A stretch of DNA of 34,843 bases from an uncultured Collinsella sp. (GTDB lineage: Bacteria; Actinomycetota; Coriobacteriia; Coriobacteriales; Coriobacteriaceae). The translations under genes and the position numbers were made by a program. The notes beneath the pieces were generated by a model. That model did not search any database. It was not told the DNA's origin and saw only the letters and a program-made list of their open reading frames with translations. Below are positions 14,191 through 22,688 of the stretch, one piece after another. The stretch's first letter is position 1; each line of letters begins with the position of its first letter. Where the stretch lies: positions 1 to 34,843 of the forward strand of contig CALJCO010000010.1 of NCBI GenBank assembly GCA_938023905.1, read 5' to 3'.

Positions 14191-16218
14191 ATGGAACAAA
14201 AGGCCAAGGAGGCAGCCTCGCACGCTGCGATTCCTGTGAGCATCTCGGCGATGCTCGTCACGCTGGGCGTGGTGTATGGCGATATCGGCACCAGCCCTAT
14301 GTATGTAACCAAGGCGCTCGTTGCCGGCAACGGCGGCATCGGAAGCGTCACGGAGGAGTTCGTGCTTGGCGCGCTCTCCCTTGTCGTGTGGACGGTCACG
14401 CTGCTAACGACCGTCAAGTACGTGTTGATCTCGCTGCGCGCCGACAATCACGGCGAGGGCGGTATCTTTGCCCTGTACAGCCTGGTCAAGCGTTGCGGCA
14501 AGTGGCTCATCATCCCCGCCATGCTGGGCGGCGCCGCACTGCTCGCCGACGGCATCCTGACGCCGGCCGTTACCGTTACCACAGCCATCGAGGGCCTGCG
14601 CACCATCCCGGCGGTCCATGCCGTGCTCGGTGACGACCAGGGCCGCGTCGTGGCCATCACGCTTGCCATCATCATTGTGCTCTTCTTGGTGCAGCGCATC
14701 GGCACAGCCAAGATCGGCCGTGCCTTTGGCCCCATCATGACGCTGTGGTTTCTGTTCCTGGGCGGTACGGGTCTGTTCTTTGTCTTCCAGCACCCCGCGG
14801 TGCTGCTGTGCCTCAACCCGCTGCGCGGCATCGGCTTTCTGCTGAGCCCCAACAACCATGCGGGCATCATGATTCTGGGCAGCTGCTTCCTTGCCACCAC
14901 CGGTGCCGAGGCGCTCTATTCCGACATGGGCCACGTGGGCCGCGGCAACATCTACGCAACCTGGCCGTTCGTTAAGTGCTGCTTGCTGCTGTCCTATATG
15001 GGCCAGGGCGCTTGGCTTATGAACAACGCTGCCAACCCCGAGCTCATGGGTATTGCCGACCTCAACCCCTTCTACCAGATGCTCGCCCCGGGCCTGCGTC
15101 CCTTTGCCGTCGGCCTTTCCACCGTCGCGGCCATCATTGCCTCGCAGGCGCTCATCACCGGCGCATTCTCGTTGGTGTCCGAGGCTAGTCGCCTGGACCT
15201 CATGCCGCACATGCAGGTCTTCTATCCTGCCGAGACCAAGGGCCAGCTCTATATTCCCATGGTCAACAACGTCATGCTTGTGGGCTGCGTCATCGTGGTG
15301 CTGCTGTTCCAGAGCTCGGCGCACATGGAGGCCGCCTACGGCTTGGCGATCACCCTGACCATGATGTGCACGACGCTGCTGCTCTTCTTCTACTTGCATG
15401 TTGATCGCGGCCTTAAGGTCGCCCCGTATATCTTCGTTGCGTTCTTCCTCATGCTCGAGGGCTTCTTCTTTGTGAGCTCGCTTACCAAGTTCTTCCACGG
15501 TGGCTATTTCACCATTCTGATGGCCATGCTCATCATGGGCATCATGGTGTGCTGGTACAACGGCACGGCGGTCGAGCAGCGCCAGTTTACGCTGCTGCCA
15601 CTGCGCAGCTACCTGCCACAGCTCAAGCGCCTGCGCGACGACGACCGTTACGAGCGCCTGAGCGACAACATCGTGTATCTGACCAAGGACACCCATACTG
15701 ACTACATCGACCGCGACATCGTCTACTCGATTCTGGACAAGCATCCCAAGCGCGCCCGCGCCTGGTGGTTCGTGAACGTCGAGACCATGGACGAACCGCA
15801 TACCTTTGCCTATTCGGTCGAGACGTTCGGCACCGACTACGTGTTCCGCGTGCATCTGTACCTGGGCTACAAGATCAACCAGCGCGTCAATGCCTACCTG
15901 CGTCAGGTTGTTCAGGACCTGGCTGCCACCGGCGAGCTGCCGCCGCAGACGCATGACTACTCGGTCTACAAGGATCCGGGTAACATCGGCACGTTCAAGT
16001 TTGTCCTGATCCGTAAGCTTCTGGCGCCCGAGAGCGACGTGGAGCCCAGCGAGCGCACGGCCATCACGCTCAAGTACATCATCCGCCGCGCCGCCGGCAC
16101 GCCTGCACGCTGGTACGGCCTGGAGAACTCCAACGTGAGCTTTGAGTACGTGCCGCTGTTTACCAAGTTCAAGGCCGTGAACAAGATGCATCGCCTGGCT
16201 CCCAACGAGCGCCCGTAG
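14191..16218 (+). CDS. kup: Kup potassium uptake transporter
   Basis: The 675-residue protein matches the KUP/HAK/KT family. It has the N-terminal LGVVYGDIGTSPMYV signature (residues about 25-39), the acidic TM2 region DNHGEGGIFALY (about 86-97), about 12 hydrophobic segments up to residue about 455, and a soluble C-terminal domain of about 200 residues (DTHTDYIDRDIVYSILDKHPKRARAWWFVNVETMDEP). It imports K+, probably by proton symport. ATG 14191 has GGGAGGAAA 9 bases upstream; TTG 14173 lies before that site. A small membrane protein and a KdpDE-like two-component pair follow on the same strand, suggesting a potassium-response unit. Confidence 0.96.
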   Translation: MEQKAKEAASHAAIPVSISAMLVTLGVVYGDIGTSPMYVTKALVAGNGGIGSVTEEFVLGALSLVVWTVTLLTTVKYVLISLRADNHGEGGIFALYSLVKRCGKWLIIPAMLGGAALLADGILTPAVTVTTAIEGLRTIPAVHAVLGDDQGRVVAITLAIIIVLFLVQRIGTAKIGRAFGPIMTLWFLFLGGTGLFFVFQHPAVLLCLNPLRGIGFLLSPNNHAGIMILGSCFLATTGAEALYSDMGHVGRGNIYATWPFVKCCLLLSYMGQGAWLMNNAANPELMGIADLNPFYQMLAPGLRPFAVGLSTVAAIIASQALITGAFSLVSEASRLDLMPHMQVFYPAETKGQLYIPMVNNVMLVGCVIVVLLFQSSAHMEAAYGLAITLTMMCTTLLLFFYLHVDRGLKVAPYIFVAFFLMLEGFFFVSSLTKFFHGGYFTILMAMLIMGIMVCWYNGTAVEQRQFTLLPLRSYLPQLKRLRDDDRYERLSDNIVYLTKDTHTDYIDRDIVYSILDKHPKRARAWWFVNVETMDEPHTFAYSVETFGTDYVFRVHLYLGYKINQRVNAYLRQVVQDLAATGELPPQTHDYSVYKDPGNIGTFKFVLIRKLLAPESDVEPSERTAITLKYIIRRAAGTPARWYGLENSNVSFEYVPLFTKFKAVNKMHRLAPNERP

Positions 16219-16279
16219 GCGCCGACAGGTTGCATGGAGTTGGTTTTCGATGGACAAGATTGAGGCCGGGGAGGCAAAC

Positions 16280-16474
16280 ATGGATACAAAGGCGCTCGAT
16301 GGCCGCGAGGCGGTGGTCGAAATGGTGCGTGAGGCGCGCGCCGACGCCGCCGAAGATCGGTTCTTTACGAATCGCGCCAACATGGACATGGCCGACCGCG
16401 TGATCTCGATCGTGGCGCTGGTATTTGGAGTGGTGTGCGTGTGTGCCCTGCTCGCGCACGTGCTGTTTGTCTAG
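16280..16474 (+). CDS. Small single-TM protein of unknown function
   Basis: The 64-residue product has a charged N-terminal half (EAVVEMVREARADAAEDRFF) and one C-terminal membrane segment (VISIVALVFGVVCVCALLAHVLFV, residues about 41-64). GGGGAGG lies 5 bases before this ATG, so I prefer it to the in-frame ATG 16250, which has a poor site. It sits 61 bases after kup and 113 before the sensor kinase. I do not recognise a family. By position it could be a Kup accessory or regulatory microprotein, much as KdpF accompanies KdpA; this is inference from position only. Confidence 0.7.
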   Translation: MDTKALDGREAVVEMVREARADAAEDRFFTNRANMDMADRVISIVALVFGVVCVCALLAHVLFV

Positions 16475-16520
16475 CGGCTGCCGGTCGTAGAAGGCTTTAC
16501 ACTTAGAACCACCACGAGGG

Positions 16521-16567
16521 AAAACCACCACAAAGGTGCCTGTCCCTTTGTGGTGGTTTTTGTTTTT
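16521..16567 (+). terminator. Hairpin terminator between small TM gene and sensor kinase
   Basis: AAAACCACCACAAAGG (16521-16536) pairs with CCTTTGTGGTGGTTTT (16545-16560), a perfect 16-bp stem. TGTTTTTG follows. Its upper stem resembles the R4 palindromes. It ends 20 bases before the kinase start. The kinase therefore depends on readthrough or on a promoter inside this short gap, and I see no good one. Confidence 0.8.
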
Positions 16568-16587
16568 GAGAGAGGGGCGGGTCGCTG

Positions 16588-18213
16588 ATGGACGTCCGTA
16601 CGGACGGCGATATTGCCGATAGCTTTTGGTGGCGGCGCACATCGCTGACGCGCCGCACTCCTCTGTATGACGCCTGCGTATCGGCGGGGCTGCTGGTCGC
16701 AGCGACGATTGTGGGCGCGCTGCTCGACCATCCGGGTCTCGCGCCGAGCATCATGATCGTCTATGTGTTCGCCGTTCAGCTGTGCGCGTTCTTTACCTGG
16801 AGTCGCCTGTATTGCTTGCTGAGCTCGGCTGCCGCCGTGGCGCTCTACAACTTCTTGTTTGTCGACCCGCGCTACTCGCTGTCGCTTATCGACCGCGTCT
16901 ATCCCGGCATGTTCTTCATCATGTTCGTGGTCTCGCTTGTGTCGAGCTCGATTGCGTTGGCCCTGCGCCGCGCCTTGGCGCAGGCTGCCGCCAGCGACCG
17001 TCGCACGCATATGGTGCTCGAGACTAACCGCATGCTGCAGCGGTGCGCCGACCAGCAGCAAATTATCCATGCCATGGCAACGCAGCTGGCGCGTCTTTCG
17101 GGCTGTCCGGTCGTGTGGTACAGCGCCGACGCCGACGATGATGACCTGCTGCCGCGTGCGACATACACGGCCGTGGGCGATGCCGCGCCGGTGCACGAGC
17201 TGGCGCCGCAGATGCCGCCGCGGCTCTCGGCGTCCGCCTATGTGGGAACGCCGCTCGATGCCACCTATGGCGGCTCGGCGTTTTATGGCATCTACCTGAC
17301 GGTCCGTACGGGTGACGGCTTCGTGCGCTCGGGCGACCCCGCCTCGGTGGTGGGCGTGCTGGCTATCGTTGCCGAGCCCGACGTGCTGACGCACGAGGAG
17401 CGGACACTTGCCGATGCCATCGTGAGCGAAGGCGAGCTGGCACTCGATCGCGCCCGCGCCATGGAGGCCCGCGAGGAGGCGGCGGTGCTCGCCAAAAACG
17501 AGCAGCTGCGCGCCAACCTGCTGCGCTCCATCTCGCACGACCTGCGCACGCCGCTCACCAGTATTTCGGGCAATGCCGATGTGCTGCTCGACCAGGGCTC
17601 GACCGGCACCGCCGTGCTCGATAGCCAGACGCGCCGCGGCATGCTTCTGTCCATTCGCTCGGATGCGCAATGGCTCAACGCCACCGTCGAGAACCTGCTC
17701 GCCATCACCAAGCTCGAGGGCGGCGGTATGCGCCTGTCGACCACGCTCGAGCTCATGGACGATATCGTCGAGGAGGCGCTGCGCCACGTGAACCCTGCCG
17801 TGCGCGAGCACGACCTTAAGGTGGTGGCGTGCGATGAGCCGGCGCTCGTCAACGTCGATGCGCGCCTGATGGTGCAGCTGGTGGTCAATCTGGTGAACAA
17901 CGCCATCACCTATACGCCCGCAGGCTCGCATATCATGATTTCGATTAGCGTCGACGATGGACGCGTGGCGTGCTCGGTGGCCGATGATGGTCCGGGCATC
18001 GCACCCGAGGACCGCGAGCGGATCTTTGAGTCGTTCTATACCGCCAACCATGGTCTGGCCGACAGCCATCGCAGCGTGGGCCTGGGTCTTTCGCTCTGCC
18101 GCTCCATTGCGCTGGCACATGGCGGTAGCATAGAGGTTGCCGCGGCGGATCTGCACGGCTCAGTCTTTACGATTGAACTTCCCGCCGCCGACGTTTCGTT
18201 TGATAAGGAGTAG
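16588..18213 (+). CDS. kdpD: KdpD-like sensor histidine kinase, short form
   Basis: The 541-residue protein equals the C-terminal part of KdpD. It has four membrane helices in residues about 30-130 (DUF4118-type, with the KdpD-like YNFLFVDPRYSL), a GAF-like region about 150-290, HisKA with H317 in SISHDLRTPLTSISGNADVLL, and HATPase with NLVNNAITYT and DDGPGIAPEDRERIFESFY. The usual N-terminal KdpD domain (about 210 residues with a Walker A motif) and the Usp domain (which in some species bind c-di-AMP) are absent. There is no kdpFABC nearby; kup sits upstream instead. The response regulator begins 4 bases after the stop. It probably senses K+ or osmotic state. It could instead be a general KdpD-family kinase. 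Confidence 0.88.
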   Translation: MDVRTDGDIADSFWWRRTSLTRRTPLYDACVSAGLLVAATIVGALLDHPGLAPSIMIVYVFAVQLCAFFTWSRLYCLLSSAAAVALYNFLFVDPRYSLSLIDRVYPGMFFIMFVVSLVSSSIALALRRALAQAAASDRRTHMVLETNRMLQRCADQQQIIHAMATQLARLSGCPVVWYSADADDDDLLPRATYTAVGDAAPVHELAPQMPPRLSASAYVGTPLDATYGGSAFYGIYLTVRTGDGFVRSGDPASVVGVLAIVAEPDVLTHEERTLADAIVSEGELALDRARAMEAREEAAVLAKNEQLRANLLRSISHDLRTPLTSISGNADVLLDQGSTGTAVLDSQTRRGMLLSIRSDAQWLNATVENLLAITKLEGGGMRLSTTLELMDDIVEEALRHVNPAVREHDLKVVACDEPALVNVDARLMVQLVVNLVNNAITYTPAGSHIMISISVDDGRVACSVADDGPGIAPEDRERIFESFYTANHGLADSHRSVGLGLSLCRSIALAHGGSIEVAAADLHGSVFTIELPAADVSFDKE

Positions 18214-18217
18214 CGCT

Positions 18218-18931
18218 GTGCCGAACTCTGCCGTGAAACCGCTCATCTTGGTCGTTGAGGACGACCCCGCCGTTCGCAATCTTATCGTTGCCGCGCTCGA
18301 GGCGCACGGCTTGCGCCATATGGCCGTGGAGACCGCCCATGCCGCCATCGCCGCTGCCTCGTCGCAGGCGCCGAGCATCGTGCTGCTCGATCTGGGCCTG
18401 CCCGATATGGACGGCGTCAAGGTGGTGGAGTCGGTGCGCGCATGGTCGGGCATGCCGATCATTGTGGTCTCGGCGCGCAGCGAGGATGCGGACAAGATTC
18501 GCGCACTCGATGCCGGTGCTGACGACTACCTGACCAAGCCGTTTTCGGTCGAGGAGCTGCTCGCGCGCATTCGCACGACGCTCAGGCGCCTTTCGTATGC
18601 ACAAACGGGCGGTGTTGCCTCCGAGGGCTCGTTCGATACCGGTGAGCTGCATATCGACTTTGATGCCGGCATTGCCACGATGGATGGCGAGGAACTGCAT
18701 CTGACGCCGATCGAGTACAAGCTCCTGTGCCTGCTGGCACATAACGCCGACAAGGTACTGACGCACCAGTTTATCCTGCACGAGATTTGGGGTACGGCAA
18801 CTAAGAGCGACCTAGCGAGCCTGCGTGTCTTTATGGGCACGCTGCGCAAGAAGATCGAGTCCGACCCCGCGCATCCGCGCTATATCCAAACGCACGTAGG
18901 CATTGGCTACCGCCTAGTCACCCAAGGCTAG
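18218..18931 (+). CDS. kdpE: KdpE-like response regulator
   Basis: This 237-residue OmpR/PhoB-class regulator has a receiver domain at residues about 8-120: acidic pair E14-D15-D16, phosphorylation site D58 in LLDLGLPDMDG, S87 and K109 in LTKPF. A winged-helix DNA-binding domain occupies about 140-235 (LTPIEYKLLCLLAHNADKVLTH, GIGYRL). The GTG start has AAGGAG 7 bases upstream, at the very end of the kinase gene, so the pair is co-translated. The pair resembles KdpDE, and kup is the most likely nearby target, though no operator is identified. A palindromic R1 repeat follows and should terminate the transcript. Confidence 0.92.
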   Translation: MPNSAVKPLILVVEDDPAVRNLIVAALEAHGLRHMAVETAHAAIAAASSQAPSIVLLDLGLPDMDGVKVVESVRAWSGMPIIVVSARSEDADKIRALDAGADDYLTKPFSVEELLARIRTTLRRLSYAQTGGVASEGSFDTGELHIDFDAGIATMDGEELHLTPIEYKLLCLLAHNADKVLTHQFILHEIWGTATKSDLASLRVFMGTLRKKIESDPAHPRYIQTHVGIGYRLVTQG

Positions 18932-18955
18932 ATCGCCAACCACCATCCCAATATG

Positions 18956-19021
18956 AGTTGCGGTGAAATACGGACTGTTTTGCCTAATTCCAGGCAAAAC
19001 AGTCCGTATTCCACCGCAACT
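18956..19021. repeat. Palindromic repeat R1, copy 2, bidirectional terminator position
   Basis: AGTTGCGGTGAAATACGGAC.. (18956-18985) pairs with 18992-19021, matching at 29 of 30 positions with a 6-base loop. It lies between convergent genes (the kdpE-like gene and the rlmL-like gene), 24 and 3 bases from their stop codons. It shares the TTGCGGTGRAATACGGACTG core with copy 1 at 3686-3750. Confidence 0.8.
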
Positions 19022-19024
19022 TTG

Positions 19025-21592
19025 TTATTTGCCCTTGGGCTTGCTGGCGTAGAACTTCTTCTTTTTGGGCTTGCCGGCGGAGTCAGGCTTGCCGTTGCCG
19101 CGCGGCCCCCGGTCGCCTGCCTGCGCGTGCGCGGGCGCCGTTGCGCGAGGCTTGCGGGCTTCGGGGTTGCGCAGCTCCTCGACGCGCTCGGCAATTTCCT
19201 CGGCGCTAAAGCCGACTTCGGCCATGGCGTCCTCGATGGGCAGGCGGCGCACGATGTAGCAGTGGTGCACCTTCTGGTTGCGCGCGAAGTCCTCGGGGAT
19301 GGTCTGCGCCGTAATGTCCTCCAGCACCACGCCCGCGCGGGCGAGCTTGCGCGTTTCGGGGCGGAAGCCGCGCAGGTTGCAGCTAAAGATGGCATGGCCG
19401 CCCTGCGCGAGCAGGCGCGATACGCCAGCCAAAAGCTCAACATGGTCGCGCTGGACATCCCAGGTGCGGCGGCCCATCTTGGACGAGTTCGAGAACGTGG
19501 GCGGGTCGACAAAGATCAGGTCCCAGCGGTTGCGCGTCTGGCGCTGGTCGCGAATCCAGGCGAGCACGTCGTCGCGCACAAAATGATGCTGAGGCCCCAC
19601 AAAGCCGTTCTGGCGCATGTTGCGCTCGGCCCAGTCCAGATAGGTATTGGAGAGGTCGACCGTCACGGTCTCCTCGACGCCGCCATCGGCCGCGTAGCAG
19701 GTGGCAGTGCCGGTGTAGGCAAACAGATTGAGGAAGCGGCGCGCCTGCTTGGCGTGCTCGCGCACCAGGTTGCGGGTGACGCGGTGGTCCAAGAAGATGC
19801 CGACGTCCAGGTAGTCGTCAAAGTTGACGGCAAAGGTGAGGCCGCCCTCTTCGATGAGCGGCAGGCGACGACGCGCGATATTGGCGCGCTCGCCCGAGCC
19901 GCCCTTGCCGGCGCCCTGCTTGCCGTACTGCGAGCCGCCGCGCGAACGCATGCGGGCCTTGGCGTGCACATGCTCGGCGGGAACATCTAGGATGCGCGGC
20001 GCGATGGCCAGAATGTCGAGCATACGGGCCTGGGCCAGTGCGGGGTCGATGGTCTTGGGCGCGGCGTATTCGGCGATGACGAGCCAGCGGCCCGGCGTCT
20101 GCGGGCAACCCTCGTACAGGTCGATAGCGGCGGAGTAGTCGGGCAGGTCGGCATCGTAGACGCGGTAGCAGCTCACGCCCTCGCGCCTGGCCCACTTGCG
20201 GCGCAGACGGGCATTCTTGCGCAGGCGGTTGGCGAACTGCTCGGACTCGGGGATGAGCACGGGCAGTGGCTTGCCGTCGCCCAGGTCGAGCATGGCGGCA
20301 GGCTCGGGCATGGCGGAAACGGCGGCTTCATCGTTGACTTCGTTGGCATCCGCAGCCTCGGCCTCGGCATCCGCACTGGTCGCAGCCTCAAACGCTGCGG
20401 CGGCGTGGTCGAGCGAAAGCCAGACTTCGACGGTCGCCTCTTCGTTGTTGGGCATGACGGCGATCGAGCGCTCGGGCTCGGTGTGGAGCGCGCGAGCCAG
20501 CAATCCGTCGCGGGTGAGCGCGGCGACCGGCGCCGCGGCAAGCTCGGGCGCGCGGCGCAACTCGCCGATGAGCGTCATGGTGTCATGCATGAGCGAAAGC
20601 GGTGTCTCGGTCGTATCCGCGACCACGGCGGCGCCGGCGACAGCGCCCGCGTGGTCCAGTACGGTGGCGGACTTGGCGGCGCAAAAATCGACAAAGCGCT
20701 TGTAGCCGGCACATTTAACCATGCGCTCAGCGGTCTTGCGGGCGGCGGGGTCAACATCCACGGCCACGATGCGCGCCTGGCGCTCGCGCGCTGCCGCCTC
20801 GCGCTCGCGCGCCTCGGCAAGCAGCTGCTCCCACAGGGCGGCATCGTGCAGCTGCCAGCCCTCAAAGCCCCAGCGCTCGCGTGTGGCGCCCGGGGCGCGG
20901 TCGGTCAGAATGTTCACGGCCTCCAGCAGCAGACCGCCGCCGGCGCACGAGGCATCGATCAGCGTGGGAAGGGCTTCGTTCTCGTAATCGTCGGCCGTCA
21001 GCTCGCGCTCGCATAGTGCGGTCCAGCCGACCTGCGCCAGCACCAGGGCGGCGTAGTCGGGGCGCAACACGTGTGCGCCCTCGCCGGCACGAGTCGCAGC
21101 GGGCGGCAGGCGTTTGAACAGCGGGTCGCCCGAAAGGTCCAGGCTGATGCTCGCGCGGCGCTGACGCAGCGAAAGCAGTAGGTGAACATCGGGGTCGGCG
21201 GCATCGACGTCGGCGCGACGGCCCGTGGTCTCGGCAAGACGGTCGCACAGCGCGTCCTTGGCGCGCAGGGCCGAGAAGCGCGTGTTGCGCAGCTGCTCGG
21301 TCACGCCGCGGGCGGTGATGGCGATGGTAGCGCCCGGGTGAACGATGCTTTCCCAGGCGATGTCGTAAACGCCGTCGTACAACTCATCGGCATCCTGCGC
21401 CTCAAAGCGCCCAAGCACTACAAACACGCGGCTGGCCAGGCGCGACCACAGACAGGCGCGGTAACCTTCTTCGAGCTCGCCCTCAAATGTAGCGCGGCCC
21501 TTCAGGCGGCGGACATGCGAAAGCCCGAGGCGTTTAAGCTCATCGGCGAGTGCGGACTCAAAGCCCTCGGGGCAGCTTGCGTAAAATTCCAT
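19025..21592 (-). CDS. rlmL: RlmK/RlmL-type 23S rRNA methyltransferase, RlmL half degenerate
   Basis: The 855-residue protein follows the RlmKL layout: an N-terminal ferredoxin-like/THUMP part (1-150), an RlmL-type methyltransferase (about 160-420) and an RlmK-type methyltransferase (about 590-790), with a basic low-complexity tail (SAGKPKKKKFYASKPKGK). The RlmK half is intact: FLNLFAYTGTATCYAA, VDLSNTYLDWAERN and VDPPTFSNS. The RlmL half keeps TDRAPG..RERWGFEGWQLHD, but its SAM loop reads DASCAGGG (213-220) where E. coli has DPMCGSG. The NPPYGERL catalytic motif is replaced by ADTTETPL (about 325-332). An acidic, alanine-rich insertion (about 405-440) separates the halves and makes the protein about 150 residues longer than E. 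coli RlmKL. m7G2069-type activity is likely; m2G2445-type activity is doubtful. Confidence 0.88.
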   Translation of the reverse strand: MEFYASCPEGFESALADELKRLGLSHVRRLKGRATFEGELEEGYRACLWSRLASRVFVVLGRFEAQDADELYDGVYDIAWESIVHPGATIAITARGVTEQLRNTRFSALRAKDALCDRLAETTGRRADVDAADPDVHLLLSLRQRRASISLDLSGDPLFKRLPPAATRAGEGAHVLRPDYAALVLAQVGWTALCERELTADDYENEALPTLIDASCAGGGLLLEAVNILTDRAPGATRERWGFEGWQLHDAALWEQLLAEAREREAAARERQARIVAVDVDPAARKTAERMVKCAGYKRFVDFCAAKSATVLDHAGAVAGAAVVADTTETPLSLMHDTMTLIGELRRAPELAAAPVAALTRDGLLARALHTEPERSIAVMPNNEEATVEVWLSLDHAAAAFEAATSADAEAEAADANEVNDEAAVSAMPEPAAMLDLGDGKPLPVLIPESEQFANRLRKNARLRRKWARREGVSCYRVYDADLPDYSAAIDLYEGCPQTPGRWLVIAEYAAPKTIDPALAQARMLDILAIAPRILDVPAEHVHAKARMRSRGGSQYGKQGAGKGGSGERANIARRRLPLIEEGGLTFAVNFDDYLDVGIFLDHRVTRNLVREHAKQARRFLNLFAYTGTATCYAADGGVEETVTVDLSNTYLDWAERNMRQNGFVGPQHHFVRDDVLAWIRDQRQTRNRWDLIFVDPPTFSNSSKMGRRTWDVQRDHVELLAGVSRLLAQGGHAIFSCNLRGFRPETRKLARAGVVLEDITAQTIPEDFARNQKVHHCYIVRRLPIEDAMAEVGFSAEEIAERVEELRNPEARKPRATAPAHAQAGDRGPRGNGKPDSAGKPKKKKFYASKPKGK

Positions 21593-21667
21593 GGGTGACC
21601 TCTCTGGTTGCGTCGCTCCATTATATGATGGATGCTTCGTTTGCCCTTATCCTCGAAAGGAACCCAT

Positions 21668-22495
21668 ATGATTGATGCGTGTCCCGAACCCGCTGTGCTC
21701 TTTTTTGACGTGGACGGCACGCTGACGTCGTTCGATCCCGACGATATGACCGATAAGGACTTCAATGCAATCCATCCGTCGAAGGCCGTTGTCGATGCAT
21801 TTGGTCGCCTGCGCAATGCGGGTCACCAGGCATTTATCTGCACGGGTCGCCCCTTGTGGCTGATTGCCGATGGCCTGCGCGCGCTGAATCCGGCGGGTAT
21901 CGTTGCCATGGCGGGGGCCACGCTCGAGGTCGAGGGCCGCGTGGCACACGAGGACTGCATTGACGAGGACATTGTTGAGGAGCTCGCGCGTCGCATTACT
22001 GTGGCGGGCGGCGAGGCGTTGTTCGAGACGAACGGTGCCACCTATTCACTTGAGCCAGTTGGTGTCGAACAGTCATTTCTGCTAGGCGCCGGCGTGGTGC
22101 ATGGCACCGACCAGATGCGCGTCGATGGCCGCTTGCGCGTAGGCAAGGTGTGCATTAACGCGTACGACCTGGCTCGCGTAGCCAACGATGACGGCTTTAT
22201 CGAGCGCGAGTTTGAGCTGTGCAACACCGGTGGTCAGAATCGCGAGCTGAGCCCCAAGGGCATCGACAAGGGCGTGGGCGTGGCGCGAGCGCTGGAATAC
22301 CTGGGTCGCACCGGCAACGCGCGCACCTTTGGCTTTGGCGATTCCGGCAACGATCTGGGTATGCTCGCCGCCGTCGAGACGGCTGTAGCCATGGGCAACG
22401 CCATGCCCGAGGTCAAGGCAGTCGCCGACTACGTGACCGACGATGTCGCACACGATGGCACCGTCACAGCGATGCAACATTTCGGCCTCATCTAA
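21668..22495 (+). CDS. HAD-superfamily phosphatase (Cof-type)
   Basis: The 275-residue product has HAD motif I DVDGT (D14, D16), motif II in FICTGRP (about 58-64), a cap domain in the middle, and motif IV GFGDSGNDLGML near residue 225. This is the Cof/YidA class of small-molecule phosphatases. I use ATG 21668, with AAAGGA 7 bases upstream; ATG 21632 lies before any ribosome site. It is divergent from the rRNA methyltransferase gene. Likely substrates are sugar phosphates or flavin/pyridoxal phosphates, but none can be chosen from sequence. Confidence 0.9.
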   Translation: MIDACPEPAVLFFDVDGTLTSFDPDDMTDKDFNAIHPSKAVVDAFGRLRNAGHQAFICTGRPLWLIADGLRALNPAGIVAMAGATLEVEGRVAHEDCIDEDIVEELARRITVAGGEALFETNGATYSLEPVGVEQSFLLGAGVVHGTDQMRVDGRLRVGKVCINAYDLARVANDDGFIEREFELCNTGGQNRELSPKGIDKGVGVARALEYLGRTGNARTFGFGDSGNDLGMLAAVETAVAMGNAMPEVKAVADYVTDDVAHDGTVTAMQHFGLI

Positions 22496-22688
22496 TGAAT
22501 CTCGCCTTCTGACGTTTGCTTAAACTGCGACTCTTTGCGTTTGCATGCTCAATCGATTTATCAATCCAAACACTGAGGTGTTTATACCGTTCGCCGAGAA
22601 GATGAAAACCCGCAGCTCACGCCTTGATAAACGTAGGTAAAGTGTTTAGCAGTTTATCGCCCATGTGCAAGCGAAAGGAATCAGGCAG

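Noticed and set aside
20540..20680. Frameshift as the cause of the missing NPPY motif in the RlmL half
   Set aside because: The other two frames do not contain the motif, and the reading frame before and after stays in register with the family.
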